Assembly: GCF_023115425.1 (NCBI RefSeq)
Contig: NZ_CP096032.1
Coordinates: forward strand, 2,108,001 to 2,172,000
Direction: 5' to 3'
Length of the DNA: 64,000 bases
Origin: Synechococcus sp. A10-1-5-1
Lineage (GTDB): Bacteria > Cyanobacteriota > Cyanobacteriia > PCC-6307 > Cyanobiaceae
Each line of letters opens with the position of its first letter. The stretch's first letter is position 1. The notes beneath the pieces are model-generated. The model had not been told where the DNA came from and searched no databases. It worked only from the letters and a program-made list of their open reading frames with translations. Made by a program: the position numbers and the translations under genes. Positions 24,759 to 34,224 of this stretch are shown here, piece by piece.

Positions 24759-27272
24759 TTAGCTCGCCTCCGCTCCCGGGATCCGCTGCCAATCGGTGTG
24801 GGTCGCCCAGACCCCCCAGATCGCCATCGCCCGCAGGTAGTGGCAGGCGCGGAAGGTGTTCACCGCCGTGATCGCTTCGGGGGTGCGGAACTGCAGGCCC
24901 CCCGAATAGACCTGGTTGACCACCGCTGAGGTGATGGCCAGGGCGGTTTCGGTCTCGCCCATCAGCCGGAAGTAACTGGCGATGCCGAAGTTGATCCCGG
25001 TCCAGACCTCCAGGGGGTGGGTGCCGTTGGGGTCCAGGGGGGTGCCATCGCGGCGCAGGCCATTGGCGACCCCAAGGCTGCCGCCTTCGAACTTTTCGAA
25101 GCAGGACTCGCGGACGGCGTTCAAGGTGCTGCGGCTGTTGGCCTCGCTCACCACCGGTTCCAGGCCCAGCAGGCGGGCATAGAAATCACCGCAAAGCTGA
25201 TCGGCCATCACCACCGGCGTCCCGCTCTCGGCATCGATGTCGTAGTACTCGCCGTTCCAGAGGAGCGTGTCGAAATTCCCTCGCGCTTGCGCCAGCCAAC
25301 CGCTGAACTCCTGTTGTTCAGCCGAGGTGTCGAGTCCCGTGCTCAGTTGCAGCTGTTGGGCGATCGCCAGGGCCGCTTCCAGGGCAGCAATCCAGAGCGC
25401 GCCGCAGTAGGCGCTGACGCCCTTGAGCGGCCAGTCATCAAAGGTCTGATCGGGAGCGCCGCCGTTGTCGGGTAGGCCGTCGCCATTGATATCAAAGGTC
25501 TTGAGGTAGCGCAGTGCTTCCACCGCCGCCGGCCAGCACTCCGCCAGGAAGCGCACGTCCTCTCCGTTGGGGGCGAGCTTGAAGGTGCGCCAGACCTGCA
25601 GGACGTAGTCGCTGGCCAGGTCCTTCCAGAGGTTGCAGTCTTGGTAGGCCGTGTAGTTGGTGGCATCCCAGGGGCGCTCATTTGGGGCCCCCAGGTCATG
25701 GGGAGTGGCTCCCTTGACCTTGCGGGCGGCTTCGACGCGGCCCTTGCCCTGGGTGAAGTACCAACCGATCGGCCGCGGGGTGGCATCGGCCGCGGGGATG
25801 GCCCGGGCAAAACTGCGAAGCACCGCCTTATCGAGTTCCGGCCAGAGCTGTAGCAGCGCCAGGGAGCCGTAGAGCCGCACGTCCAGGCTCTCGTACCAGG
25901 CGTAGTCGAGGCACTCGAGCACCCCGAAGCGCCCCACGGGGTCTTCACTGCTCGCGGCACTCCAGAGGCTGCCGCCGCTGCAGAGGTCGTAGAGCTCGTT
26001 GAACAGCGCCATCCGCAGCGGCTCGGGCAGATCACTGCGCTCCAGCACCGGCTGCTGCCAGGTCTCGATCTGCGCTTTCCATTGGCGCCAGTTGTTCAGG
26101 CCTTCAGCGGCGATGGCGGCAGCATTTTTGCCGCTTGTGCCGAAGAAATCGGTGTAGCGGCGCAGGGCGCTGGTGCCGGTGGCAAAGGCCGTCACCGGCA
26201 GATCCCAGCTGATCACCACGGGGATCTCAAGGCTCTGGCCGGGCTCCAGCCGGCAGCGCACCGCCAGGGCCGCACTGACCGGTTCAGCGGCTCCGCTGCG
26301 GCGGTTGTTGTTGCTCTCAGGGATGGAGCCATCACGGCTGAAACTGCCCCAGAGCTCCGAGCCGTCCTTGCTTGGATTCCAGCGGCTGCAGCGCTGGATG
26401 CTGACCCCCGGCTGCTTGCTGGTGGCGATGCACCACTGGCCCTCGCCTTCCCGCACTGGGCTGGAGACGTCTCCGCCCAGGACGACTCCCTTGAGGTTGC
26501 CGTCCTCGACCCAATCATTCCGCTGCCCCTCGCTGTGGCCGATGGCCGGGGCGTAGTTGTGCTCGGGGCTCCCGTCATCGCGGAAGTGCACCTCCGCTGA
26601 GGAGTCGGTGTTGGTGAACCAGCCGCAGATGTTGCGCCAGCTGAGCATCAAGGAGAGATCCAGCGGCTGGCTGCTGGGGTTGCGCAGGGTCCAGACAAAG
26701 ACCGCCAGCGGGTAGCTGGTCTGCTGGTAGTTGCCCGGCAGGATCGGGCTGAAGGCTTCGCAGCTGACCTCGGCGTCAAAGACCCCTTGGTACTGGGTCC
26801 AGCTCAGGGGGTAACGGGCGGAGTAGGTGCCGGTGTGGGTTGTCTCGGTGCTGGCTGGATACCAATCCCAGCTCTGCAGCGGTGCGCTGGACTCGGGCCG
26901 GGAGTCATCACGACTGGGCTTGACCGCCAGGGCATGGGCCCGGCTGCTGCTGCCGTTGTCCTCAAACAACGAGAACTGGCAATCGGGCAACACCCCGAAC
27001 CAATGCTCGCCGCCATCGAGATGCCAGAGGTTGAAGTTGCCGTCGGGGGCGCGGCCGATGCAGCCGGCGCCGAAGCCGCCTAAGGGCATCCCATGGTTGG
27101 GGCCGTCGTCGAGGTTGCTGGCGTAGCGGACGGTGTAGGGCGTCTCCCAGCCCTGGCCAAAGGGGCGGCTCCAGCTCGCGGCTGGGGGCTGCCAGGTCGG
27201 GGGGCGCTTGGAGCGACTGAGGCCGGCGCGGCGCAGCAGAGACTTCAGGGCGGACAGGCCGAGGCGCGCCAT
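24759..27272 (-). CDS. GH116 family glycosidase (GBA2-like beta-glucosidase)
   Basis: This 837-aa protein resembles non-lysosomal glucosylceramidase GBA2. The N-terminal beta-sandwich begins near GMPLGGFGAGCIGR and DGNFNLWHLDGGEHW; the C-terminal (alpha/alpha)6 domain carries GRFGVLECLDYAWYESLDV, whose first Glu aligns with the GBA2 nucleophile, and DINGDGLPDN with PDQTFDDW, whose first Asp aligns with the acid/base. Bacterial and archaeal members are beta-glucosidases or xylosidases; the substrate here is unknown. No signal peptide is evident. Start ATG; it is upstream of the DUF3122 gene by 48 bp. Confidence 0.88.
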   Translation of the reverse strand: MARLGLSALKSLLRRAGLSRSKRPPTWQPPAASWSRPFGQGWETPYTVRYASNLDDGPNHGMPLGGFGAGCIGRAPDGNFNLWHLDGGEHWFGVLPDCQFSLFEDNGSSSRAHALAVKPSRDDSRPESSAPLQSWDWYPASTETTHTGTYSARYPLSWTQYQGVFDAEVSCEAFSPILPGNYQQTSYPLAVFVWTLRNPSSQPLDLSLMLSWRNICGWFTNTDSSAEVHFRDDGSPEHNYAPAIGHSEGQRNDWVEDGNLKGVVLGGDVSSPVREGEGQWCIATSKQPGVSIQRCSRWNPSKDGSELWGSFSRDGSIPESNNNRRSGAAEPVSAALAVRCRLEPGQSLEIPVVISWDLPVTAFATGTSALRRYTDFFGTSGKNAAAIAAEGLNNWRQWKAQIETWQQPVLERSDLPEPLRMALFNELYDLCSGGSLWSAASSEDPVGRFGVLECLDYAWYESLDVRLYGSLALLQLWPELDKAVLRSFARAIPAADATPRPIGWYFTQGKGRVEAARKVKGATPHDLGAPNERPWDATNYTAYQDCNLWKDLASDYVLQVWRTFKLAPNGEDVRFLAECWPAAVEALRYLKTFDINGDGLPDNGGAPDQTFDDWPLKGVSAYCGALWIAALEAALAIAQQLQLSTGLDTSAEQQEFSGWLAQARGNFDTLLWNGEYYDIDAESGTPVVMADQLCGDFYARLLGLEPVVSEANSRSTLNAVRESCFEKFEGGSLGVANGLRRDGTPLDPNGTHPLEVWTGINFGIASYFRLMGETETALAITSAVVNQVYSGGLQFRTPEAITAVNTFRACHYLRAMAIWGVWATHTDWQRIPGAEAS

Positions 27273-27299
27273 GGGGCAGCTAACAGTGCCGCCAGCTTG

Positions 27300-27551
27300 T
27301 CAGAGTTGAGAGGGGTTGGCCCGTTCGTTGGCCTCCTGTTCCACCAGGGCATCGAGGGTGGCGGCTGAACGCACCAGGGACTGGTAGCGCTGCACTACGC
27401 GGCGGTTGCGCTCCAGCCAGCCAGCGGGGTTGCCTTGGGCCACCGCCAGGCTGCCGCTGTTGTCGTCATCGAGCAGGTCGAGGTCGCTCTGTTGCGCGAT
27501 CAGCGCGACGACCAACTCATGCAGGCGTTGACGGCGATCAGAGGGGTTCAT
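27300..27551 (-). CDS. Small helical protein of unknown function
   Basis: The 83-aa product is charged and helical (RRQRLHELVVALIAQQSDLD, then NRRVVQRYQSLVRSAATLDA), with no signal peptide or known motif. It begins with ATG, diverges from cobL (22 bp between starts) and lies 27 bp upstream of the GH116 gene, so it may lead that transcript. I do not recognise a family. Confidence 0.65.
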   Translation of the reverse strand: MNPSDRRQRLHELVVALIAQQSDLDLLDDDNSGSLAVAQGNPAGWLERNRRVVQRYQSLVRSAATLDALVEQEANERANPSQL

Positions 27552-27573
27552 CGCTCAGCAGCAGAATGCATCC

Positions 27574-28812
27574 ATGATTGAGGTGATCGGCACCGACGCG
27601 GGCGCTCCGGCATCACTGCCCCTCGACAAGCAACAGCTGTTGCGCCAGGCCACCCTGGTGGCGGCCCCCCATCGCCTGTATGAATCGCTGCAGCGTTGGG
27701 AGGGTTGGAGTGGCGCCCCACTCATCGCGAGTGATCAGCCCGCTGCCCTGATCGATCAGCTCCAAGGACAGCAGCAGGCCGTGGTGCTGGCCAGTGGTGA
27801 TCCCCTTTGGTTTGGCATTGGGCGCCTGTTGATCCAGGGTCTGGGGGCAGAGCGGCTGCGTTTCCATCCCTCCCCCTGCTCCCTCCAGCTCGCCTTCTCC
27901 CGGCTGGCTCGTCCCTGGCAGAACGCCAGCTGGATCAGCTTGCACGGGCGTGACCCAGCTGCCTTGGCTGCGCGCTTGCAGCAGCGCCCTGAAGCCCTGG
28001 CGGTGCTGACCGACCCCAGCCGCGGTGGGGTGGCGGAAGTGCGGGAGCTACTGCGGGCCTCCGGGCTGGAGCAGGCCTACGGGCTGTGGTTGTGTGAACG
28101 CCTCGGGCACCCGGAAGAGCGGGTGCAACGGCTGGCCCCTGCAGCGGAGCTGCCCCGGGATCTCGATCCGTTGCATCTAGTGGTCCTGCTGGCGGAGCCC
28201 CCAGAGCAGCCGGATCCCGAGCAGTTGCCCTTGATCGGGATTGCCGATGGGCTCTACCTGCAGCATCCCGATCGCCCTGGTCTAATGACCAAGCGGGAGG
28301 TGCGCATTCAGCTGTTGGCGGATCTAGATCTCCCTGCTGCAGGGGTCCTCTGGGATCTGGGGGCCGGGGTGGGCTCGGTTGGCCTGGAGGCACTGCGGCT
28401 CAGACCCGCCCTGCAGCTCTGGGCCTTAGAGCAACGGGGAGGGTCGGCTGCGTTGATTGCCTCCAATGCGGAGCGGTTGGGGGTGCGGCCAGCCGCAGTG
28501 GTGGAGGGCCGTGCTCCGGAGGCGCTGGCGGACCTGCCGGATCCGGATCGCGTGCTGATTGGTGGTGGCGGCCGCGAGCGTGCGGCGGTGCTGGCTGCGG
28601 TCCTGGAGCGGCTTAGGCCCGGTGGTGTGGTCGTGATTCCCCTGGCCACCATCGAGGCCCTGGCGGAACTGCGCCCCGTGCTCGAGCAGGCCGGCCTGCA
28701 GGTGAGCATCAGTCAACACCAGGCTTGGCGCGGTGCCCCGCTGGCGGATGGGACTCGGCTGGCCCCGCTTAATCCTGTCCTGGTGTTGAGGGGTAAAAAA
28801 GTCGCTGCTTAA
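27574..28812 (+). CDS. cobL: Precorrin-6Y C5,15-methyltransferase (decarboxylating), CbiE-CbiT fusion
   Basis: CobL methylates precorrin-6Y at C-5 and C-15 and decarboxylates the acetate side chain in corrin-ring synthesis. The 412-aa fusion has a CbiE-like tetrapyrrole methylase domain (about 1-200, MIEVIGTDAG, VVLASGDPLWFGIGRLL, HGRDP) and a CbiT-like Rossmann methyltransferase domain (about 215-412, LWDLGAGVGSVGLEALRL, VLIGGGGRERAAVL). Its stop interlocks with the SDR stop on the opposite strand (TTAA, 28809-28812). CobQ of the same pathway is at 57-58 kb. Confidence 0.93.
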   Translation: MIEVIGTDAGAPASLPLDKQQLLRQATLVAAPHRLYESLQRWEGWSGAPLIASDQPAALIDQLQGQQQAVVLASGDPLWFGIGRLLIQGLGAERLRFHPSPCSLQLAFSRLARPWQNASWISLHGRDPAALAARLQQRPEALAVLTDPSRGGVAEVRELLRASGLEQAYGLWLCERLGHPEERVQRLAPAAELPRDLDPLHLVVLLAEPPEQPDPEQLPLIGIADGLYLQHPDRPGLMTKREVRIQLLADLDLPAAGVLWDLGAGVGSVGLEALRLRPALQLWALEQRGGSAALIASNAERLGVRPAAVVEGRAPEALADLPDPDRVLIGGGGRERAAVLAAVLERLRPGGVVVIPLATIEALAELRPVLEQAGLQVSISQHQAWRGAPLADGTRLAPLNPVLVLRGKKVAA

Positions 28813-29597
28813 TCGCTGCACTCGATGCCGCGATAGGCGTAACCGCCATCAACGCGTAGCACGCTTCCTGTCATGTAGCTCGAGGCCTGAGATGCAAGCA
28901 GGAGCAGCGACCCGGCCAACTCATGCGGTTGGGCTGCCCGTCTCATCGGGATGGAGCGGCGCCAGCGCTCACCATCCGGGCCATCGAGGATGGCGGAAAC
29001 CATCGGTGTTGCAATCCAGCCCGGTGCGAGGCAGTTCACCCGAATGTTGTGGGTCACAAGCTCCATGGCCATGTTGCGAGTGAGATGTTCTACGGCTGCT
29101 TTGGAAGTGGCGTAGTGGATTTGATTGAGTTGGGCTCGCCCCCCCAGCGATGAGGAGATGTTGATGATCCGCCCCGGGACATCACGCTCCAGCATTGCCT
29201 TGGCAACACGGGTTGAGAGTTGCCAAGTCGCTTTGAGATTGACCGCCATCACGGCGTCCCAGTCATCCGATTCAATGGCAAACATCGGGGCGTCGGCCCC
29301 AAGAATGCCCGCGCAATTCACCAGAACATCGATCTGACTGTGCTCATCCTCAATCCTTCCGATTAAGTCTTCGATCGCCGCGGAGTCGGTGAGATCACAC
29401 CCATAGGCTGAACAGGACTGCCCTTGGTCTTGAAGATCTGCAACGAGGGCATCCATCGCCTTCAGATTGCAATCAACGAGAACAACATGAGCTTGAGCAG
29501 CGGCCAGGATCCGGGCTAATTCAGAGCCGAGACCGCCACCTGCTCCGGTCACGATGGCCAGCTGATGGTTCAAGTCAAATAAGCGTGCAGGGTTCAC
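28809..29597 (-). CDS. Short-chain dehydrogenase/reductase
   Basis: The 262-aa product is a classical SDR: cofactor loop VTGAGGGLGSELAR, the NCAG motif (VNCAGILG), catalytic Ser in INISSSLGG, and YATSK (Tyr and Lys), then APGWIATPM and VLRVDGGY. The Asp after beta-2 (LVDCNLKAM) favours NAD(H). The substrate is unknown; FabG-like ketoreduction or sugar/alcohol oxidation are both possible. The GTG start at 29597 is preferred because AAGGA sits 9 nt upstream; a TTG ten codons earlier would overlap the DUF192 gene. It follows that gene by 4 nt. Confidence 0.87.
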   Translation of the reverse strand: MNPARLFDLNHQLAIVTGAGGGLGSELARILAAAQAHVVLVDCNLKAMDALVADLQDQGQSCSAYGCDLTDSAAIEDLIGRIEDEHSQIDVLVNCAGILGADAPMFAIESDDWDAVMAVNLKATWQLSTRVAKAMLERDVPGRIINISSSLGGRAQLNQIHYATSKAAVEHLTRNMAMELVTHNIRVNCLAPGWIATPMVSAILDGPDGERWRRSIPMRRAAQPHELAGSLLLLASQASSYMTGSVLRVDGGYAYRGIECSD

Positions 29598-29601
29598 AGA
29601 A

Positions 29602-30051
29602 TCAGTTCCTTGGAGTTGGTTGCTCAATCGCGCGGGGGTGATCCATCAGCGGTCTGATCCGGACGGGGCTGCCCACGCTGATCCCCAGCCGCTTGGCTTC
29701 TCCGGCTCCGAGCTCCACCACCCCATCTCCAGGGCCTTGGGGGCCGTAGCTGCGGCAGGGCAGGTTCGGGCAGGGAGTCGTGTTGGCCTCAATGGCAATG
29801 ACCCGGTTGCCATTAAGGAAGACCATGTCGAGGGAGGCCGGGGTTTTGTGCATCCAAAAGCGCAGGGGTTGCGGCTTGGGGAAGGGAAACCACATCCCCC
29901 GAAGCGGAGCCAAGGGCGGTCGGCCCTGCAGGCCCAGTCGCTGCTGCTCTTGGCTGCGGGCCACCTCCAGGGCAATGCAGGGCTGTTTGTCTTGCAGGCA
30001 CCACTGCGCCTCAATCGGCAACTGTTGCGGAGGGAGGGCTGGGGTTGGCAT
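29602..30051 (-). CDS. DUF192 family protein
   Basis: The 149-aa product shows the DUF192 pattern: EVARSQEQQRLGLQGR, RGMWFPFPKPQPLRFWMHKT, LDMVFLNGNRVIAIEANTTP and GDGVVELGAGEAKRLGI. The family is widespread, often exported in other bacteria, and has no settled biochemical role; here no signal peptide is obvious from this ATG. It lies 4 nt after the response-regulator stop and 4 nt before the SDR, so pheS-nadK-regulator-DUF192-SDR read as one run of tightly spaced minus-strand genes. Confidence 0.86.
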   Translation of the reverse strand: MPTPALPPQQLPIEAQWCLQDKQPCIALEVARSQEQQRLGLQGRPPLAPLRGMWFPFPKPQPLRFWMHKTPASLDMVFLNGNRVIAIEANTTPCPNLPCRSYGPQGPGDGVVELGAGEAKRLGISVGSPVRIRPLMDHPRAIEQPTPRN

Positions 30052-30055
30052 CGCT

Positions 30056-30724
30056 TCAGCCCAGCTGGGGCGGACCGTCGCTGAGGCAGTAGCCCCGGCC
30101 GCGGACGGTGTGGATCAGGCGCTTGCCGCCGCCGGTCTCCAGCTTTTGACGCAGGTAGCGGACATAAACCTCAATCACATTGCTCGCGGTGCCCTGCTGA
30201 TCTCTCCAGACCGTTGCCAGGATCCGCTCGCGGCTGACCACCTCGCGGGCGTGCTGCATCAGCAGCTCCAGCAGCGCGTACTCCCGCGCGGTTAGGGCGA
30301 TGCTCTGGCCGCTGCGGCGCACCTCGTGGCGGCTCGGGACGATCGTCAGGTCCCCCAGTTGCAGCAGATCCCGAGGTGGCCGCTGCTTGTCCTGCAATTT
30401 CAGGTGCACCCGCAGCCGGGTAAGTAGGTCACTGGCGCCCGCAGCAGACAGCCAGAAGTCGTCGCCGCCCTGGAGCAGCACCTGGGAGCGGGCCGCGACG
30501 CTGTCTTCCACGATGTCCAGCAGCATCGGAATGGATCCCAGGCTTTGGCGTAGCTCCGGGATGCGTGCTCCCCACTCGGCGGAGAGCACCACCAGTTCAC
30601 AACTGTCTTGGGCGGCCTGCTGCCGGCCGGCCTCGCCGATCAGAGGGCGATAGCCCGATGCACTCAGTCGCTCGGCGAGGGCTTCTGGCGTCTCCCCCAG
30701 CAGCAGGACGGCGGCGTCGTTCAT
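30056..30724 (-). CDS. OmpR-type DNA-binding regulator with degenerate receiver domain
   Basis: The C-terminal half (about residues 125-222) is a normal OmpR/PhoB winged helix (LTAREYALLELLMQHAREVV, SRERILATVW, SNVIEVYVRYLRQKLE, IHTVRGRGY). The N-terminal half has the length and rhythm of a receiver, but the acidic pair is missing (AVLLLGETPEA), the phosphoacceptor Asp position reads VVLSAEWG, and the conserved Lys region reads GGDDFWLSAAGASDL. It is therefore probably phosphorylation-independent. The ATG at 30724 overlaps the nadK stop by one base (TGATG), pointing to translational coupling. Target genes are unknown. Confidence 0.88.
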   Translation of the reverse strand: MNDAAVLLLGETPEALAERLSASGYRPLIGEAGRQQAAQDSCELVVLSAEWGARIPELRQSLGSIPMLLDIVEDSVAARSQVLLQGGDDFWLSAAGASDLLTRLRVHLKLQDKQRPPRDLLQLGDLTIVPSRHEVRRSGQSIALTAREYALLELLMQHAREVVSRERILATVWRDQQGTASNVIEVYVRYLRQKLETGGGKRLIHTVRGRGYCLSDGPPQLG

Positions 30725-31635
30725 CAAGCGGCGCTGCCGGGTTTCGCCACGTGGGGCAGGCCCCAGCCGAGCTTGTTGCGCAGCACCTGGAAAAACTCGT
30801 GGTCCGCCAGGCGCACAAAGCGCACGGGGTGTTCGCTGCGGCGAATTAGGACCCGGTCTTCCGGCCAGACGTAGCAGCCGGCGTTGCCGTCCACGACCAT
30901 CATCAAGCGCTCGGGTGTGGCGGGGAAGACCGTCACCGGTTCGTGATCGCTGAAGACCAGGGCCCGGGAGGCCAGGGAGTGGGGGGCAATTGGGGTGAGC
31001 TGGAGCACCGGGCAGTCGGGACTGATCACCGGTCCGCCGGCACTCAGGGCATAAGCCGTGGAGCCCGTCGGGGTGGAGAGGATCACGCCATCTGCGGCGA
31101 TGTCCACGGGAGCGTGGCGGCCAACGGCGATCTCGAAGTGGCACATCGAGGTGATCGGTTCGCGGTGCAACGCCATCTCGTTGAGACAGAGCAGCTCCCA
31201 GCGGCGCTGGTCCCCGCGCATCACGGTCACCACCAAGGTGGTCCGCTCCTCCACGGTCCAGTCTCCGGCGATGACCTGCTCGAGGGCTTCCTCCAGCTTG
31301 GGCAGGTAGGTCTCGGCCAGGAAGCCGAGGTGGCCGGTGTTGATGGTCAGGATCGGCACGTCGATCGGTGCCGTCATCCGGGTGGCGGAGAGCACCGTGC
31401 CATCGCCCCCCAGCACCATCGCCAGATCCATTCCGGCTTGGAAGTGGGAAGGGACGCAGGCGGTATGGCCTTTGCTGCGCAGATGTTGCTCTGGATTGGC
31501 GAACCCCACCATTCCAGCGGCGCTGCTGGCGCGCAGGACGTCGTAGCCCGCCTGCCTCAGGCGGGCCTCAATGGTGTCGGCAGTGGACAGGGCCAGGTCC
31601 TTGCCGTCGTTAATGATCAGTCCGACGCAGGGCAA
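30724..31635 (-). CDS. nadK: NAD kinase
   Basis: NadK phosphorylates NAD to NADP. The 303-aa product has the diagnostic GGDGT ([13 protein letters not shown]), [19 protein letters not shown] and the [16 protein letters not shown] motifs. The TTG at 31635, giving [16 protein letters not shown], is selected because it matches the usual cyanobacterial start. The only other in-frame possibility after the pheS stop (31673) is a CTG four codons earlier. Genes pheS, nadK and the OmpR-like regulator are close together on one strand. Cyanobacteria often have two NAD kinases; which type this is cannot be settled by eye. Confidence 0.93.
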   Translation of the reverse strand: MPCVGLIINDGKDLALSTADTIEARLRQAGYDVLRASSAAGMVGFANPEQHLRSKGHTACVPSHFQAGMDLAMVLGGDGTVLSATRMTAPIDVPILTINTGHLGFLAETYLPKLEEALEQVIAGDWTVEERTTLVVTVMRGDQRRWELLCLNEMALHREPITSMCHFEIAVGRHAPVDIAADGVILSTPTGSTAYALSAGGPVISPDCPVLQLTPIAPHSLASRALVFSDHEPVTVFPATPERLMMVVDGNAGCYVWPEDRVLIRRSEHPVRFVRLADHEFFQVLRNKLGWGLPHVAKPGSAA

Positions 31636-31672
31636 AGAGCGGCTCAGGTGGTCCCCCCAGAGTTTATGGGGA

Positions 31673-32680
31673 TCAGAACTGTTCGAGGAAACGCAGGTCG
31701 CTGGTGAACAGGCGACGGATGTCATCGATGCCGTGGCGCACCATGCAGAAGCGCTCCACACCGAGGCCCGCTGCGAAGCCGCTGTAGCGCTCGGGGTCGA
31801 TTCCCATGCCCTGGAGGACTGCCGGATCGACCATGCCGCAGCCCATCACTTCCAGCCAGCGACCACGCCACTGCACATCCACCTCGGCGGAGGGTTCGGT
31901 GAAGGGGAAGTAGCTGGCGCGGAAGCGCACCGGCAGATCGCCGAAGAACTGCTGAAGGAAGGAGGTCACCGTGCCGCGCAGGTGGCTGAAGTCCAGACCT
32001 TCATCAATGGCCAGCACCTCGACCTGGTGGAACACCGGGGAATGGGTGGCATCGACGGCATCGCGGCGATAGACGCGGCCAGGGGCAATGATGCGAATCG
32101 GCGGGGCGTTGTTCTCCAGGTGGCGGATCTGTACCGGGGAGGTGTGGGTTCGCAGCAGTTGGTGATCACCCAGATAAAAGGTGTCCTGCATGTCCCGAGC
32201 TGGGTGGTGCTCAGGGATGTTCAGGGCCGTGAAGTTATAGAAGTCGCTCTCGATCTCAGGCCCTTCCTCCACCTGATAACCGAGGCCAGAAAAGATATCG
32301 ACGATTTCTTCGATCGTGCTGATCAGGGGGTGGCGGTAGCCCACCGGCGTGAAGCTCGCCGGCATGGTCACGTCCAGGGTCTCGCTGGCGATCCGCTCGG
32401 CCATCGCCGCACTCTTCACGGCCTGCAGGCGGTCGCTCAGCAGGGTTTGGACCTGCTCTTTGAGCACGTTGGCCCGCTGACCCACCACTGGCCGTTCATC
32501 GCCGGGCAGCTTGCCCATCGCCCCCAGCACCCCGGAGAGGCGGCCCTTCTTGCCAAGGAGACCCACCCGCAGGTCCTCGAGGGCAGCGGCATCAGCGGCG
32601 GCAGCGATCTCTTGGGCTGCTTCGGCCTCCAGCTGATCGAGTTGATCGGTGAGCTGCTGCAGGCTGACGGTGGCGCTCAA
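31673..32680 (-). CDS. pheS: Phenylalanyl-tRNA synthetase alpha subunit
   Basis: PheS carries the catalytic core of phenylalanine-tRNA ligase. The 335-aa product has an N-terminal coiled coil (about 1-85), motif 2-like [13 protein letters not shown] and [43 protein letters not shown], and motif 3 [18 protein letters not shown]. Length and ending (LRFLEQF) are typical. The start is TTG at 32680. The beta subunit gene is not in the window, as is usual in cyanobacteria. The neighbour surE is divergent. Confidence 0.97.
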   Translation of the reverse strand: MSATVSLQQLTDQLDQLEAEAAQEIAAAADAAALEDLRVGLLGKKGRLSGVLGAMGKLPGDERPVVGQRANVLKEQVQTLLSDRLQAVKSAAMAERIASETLDVTMPASFTPVGYRHPLISTIEEIVDIFSGLGYQVEEGPEIESDFYNFTALNIPEHHPARDMQDTFYLGDHQLLRTHTSPVQIRHLENNAPPIRIIAPGRVYRRDAVDATHSPVFHQVEVLAIDEGLDFSHLRGTVTSFLQQFFGDLPVRFRASYFPFTEPSAEVDVQWRGRWLEVMGCGMVDPAVLQGMGIDPERYSGFAAGLGVERFCMVRHGIDDIRRLFTSDLRFLEQF

Positions 32681-32759
32681 GGATCGGCTTCAACGAGCGC
32701 CGACTTTAGGTAGACGCCTGTTTCAAGGCCCTTAGCCTCGGGCCAGGCGAGACGGCACC

Positions 32760-33548
32760 GTGCGGATCCTGATCAGTAATGACGATGGTGTCTTCGCTGA
32801 TGGCATCCGTGCCTTGGCAGCTGAAGCTCTTCGGCGAGGTCACCAGGTCACGGTGGTCTGCCCCGATCAGGAGCGTTCCGCCACGGGCCACGGTCTGACT
32901 CTGCAGTCCCCTTTGCGGGCTGAGCGCGCCGATGAGCTCTTTGCCGATGGCGTCACCGCCTGGGCCTGCAGCGGCACCCCAAGCGATTGCGTCAAGTTGG
33001 CTCTCTTTGCTCTGTTGGAGGAGTGGCCCGAGATGGTCCTCTCGGGGATCAACCACGGCCCCAACCTGGGCACCGACACCCTGTATTCCGGCACGGTCAG
33101 TGCGGCGATGGAGGGGACGATCGAAGGTCTCCCTGCCCTGGCGGTGAGCTGCGCGGATTACAAGTGGCGGGAGTTTGAGGCCTCCGCCCGCATTGCCCTG
33201 GACGTGGCCGAGCAGAGCCGCCGCGAGGACTGGGACAAGGGGATGCTGCTGAACCTCAACGTCCCGGCCCTGCCGATGGAGTCCATCGGGCAACTGCGTT
33301 GGTGCCGCAAGGCGGTGCGCCGCTACACCGATCAATTCGTCAAACGCACCGACCCGCGGGGGCGCACGTATTTCTGGCTGGCCGGAGAGGTGGCCAATGA
33401 CCTGGAGGCCGAGGTGGCAGGTCCCAAGGAGTGGCCCATCGATGTGGCCCATGTGGCCCATGGCGGTGTCTCACTCACGCCGCTGCAGCCCGAGCTGTTC
33501 TGGCGCGGCGACCTCTCAGCCTTGAAGCAGCCTCACTTCGTCCGGTAA
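32760..33548 (+). CDS. surE: 5'/3'-nucleotidase SurE
   Basis: SurE dephosphorylates nucleoside monophosphates and related substrates with a divalent metal. The 262-aa product begins [16 protein letters not shown], with the metal-binding Asp pair at residues 8-9, followed by [30 protein letters not shown] and [25 protein letters not shown] (metal-site Asn). The start is GTG. It diverges from pheS and its 3' end overlaps the convergent DUF3611 gene by 16 bp. Confidence 0.95.
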   Translation: MRILISNDDGVFADGIRALAAEALRRGHQVTVVCPDQERSATGHGLTLQSPLRAERADELFADGVTAWACSGTPSDCVKLALFALLEEWPEMVLSGINHGPNLGTDTLYSGTVSAAMEGTIEGLPALAVSCADYKWREFEASARIALDVAEQSRREDWDKGMLLNLNVPALPMESIGQLRWCRKAVRRYTDQFVKRTDPRGRTYFWLAGEVANDLEAEVAGPKEWPIDVAHVAHGGVSLTPLQPELFWRGDLSALKQPHFVR

Positions 33549-34108
33549 ATCCGCTGCAGGAACCAGAGCGAGAAGATCAAGCCGATGGTGTGGGCAAAGA
33601 GCACCTGGGTGTTGCTCAGCACTGAGAGCATCTCGATCGAGGTGATCGGATAGCCCACCAGACTGCGGGCGCTGGTGCCCCCCACCGGAGAGCCAAAGAA
33701 GCCCGGGGCCTGCAGCGAAGCCTGAACAAACAAGCTGCCCGCTAAGGACTGGTAGCCCACCGAGGCGAAGACCAGCCCGAGCACATCCGCCAGCAGTCCT
33801 CGTTTGATGAGCTTGCCGGCTTCGCTGCGGCTGGGTTTAGCGGTGCTGCCCAGGGCCCGGCCAAGGCGCACCGTCAGCCAGCCCTGCCAGAGGCTGTAAA
33901 GCAGCACAAAGAACGAGATGGTGGTTAGGGAGAGGCCCGGTCCCAGTCCCAGGGCACGCTCGGAGTTGCGGGCCAGGCTGCCGCCGATGTTGTTGAAGAG
34001 CAGGACCCCCACAACCACAATCCCCAGGGCGGTTTGCGTCCAAAACCGGATCCAGGCCATTCGCCTCAGCCCTAGGGAGAGCAGCTGAAAGTCGAGGCGA
34101 TCGGCCAT
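33533..34108 (-). CDS. DUF3611 family membrane protein
   Basis: The 191-aa product has four predicted membrane segments (about 22-45, 56-80, 104-125 and 160-185), separated by [19 protein letters not shown] and a Gly-rich loop. The N terminus [20 protein letters not shown] and overall plan match the cyanobacterial/plastid DUF3611 family, with no established function that I know. The ATG at 34108 is preferred over upstream extensions because the extra residues are not family-like. It converges with surE (16-bp overlap) and diverges from ribF across about 115 bp. Confidence 0.82.
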   Translation of the reverse strand: MADRLDFQLLSLGLRRMAWIRFWTQTALGIVVVGVLLFNNIGGSLARNSERALGLGPGLSLTTISFFVLLYSLWQGWLTVRLGRALGSTAKPSRSEAGKLIKRGLLADVLGLVFASVGYQSLAGSLFVQASLQAPGFFGSPVGGTSARSLVGYPITSIEMLSVLSNTQVLFAHTIGLIFSLWFLQRIYRTK

Positions 34109-34224
34109 GGGACGTGGGGGGATGCCCAAACCTGCCATGGGAGGATGCTCCTGGCGAGGCTTCAAGCGCTTTTGGTTGTGATTGCAGCGCTCCAGCTCCT
34201 CTCGATTTCTGCTTGCGCAGGCCA

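Noticed and set aside
33533-34165. Longer N terminus for the DUF3611 protein
   Set aside because: The extra residues (MKPRQEHPPM...) are not family-like and would overlap the promoter region shared with ribF.
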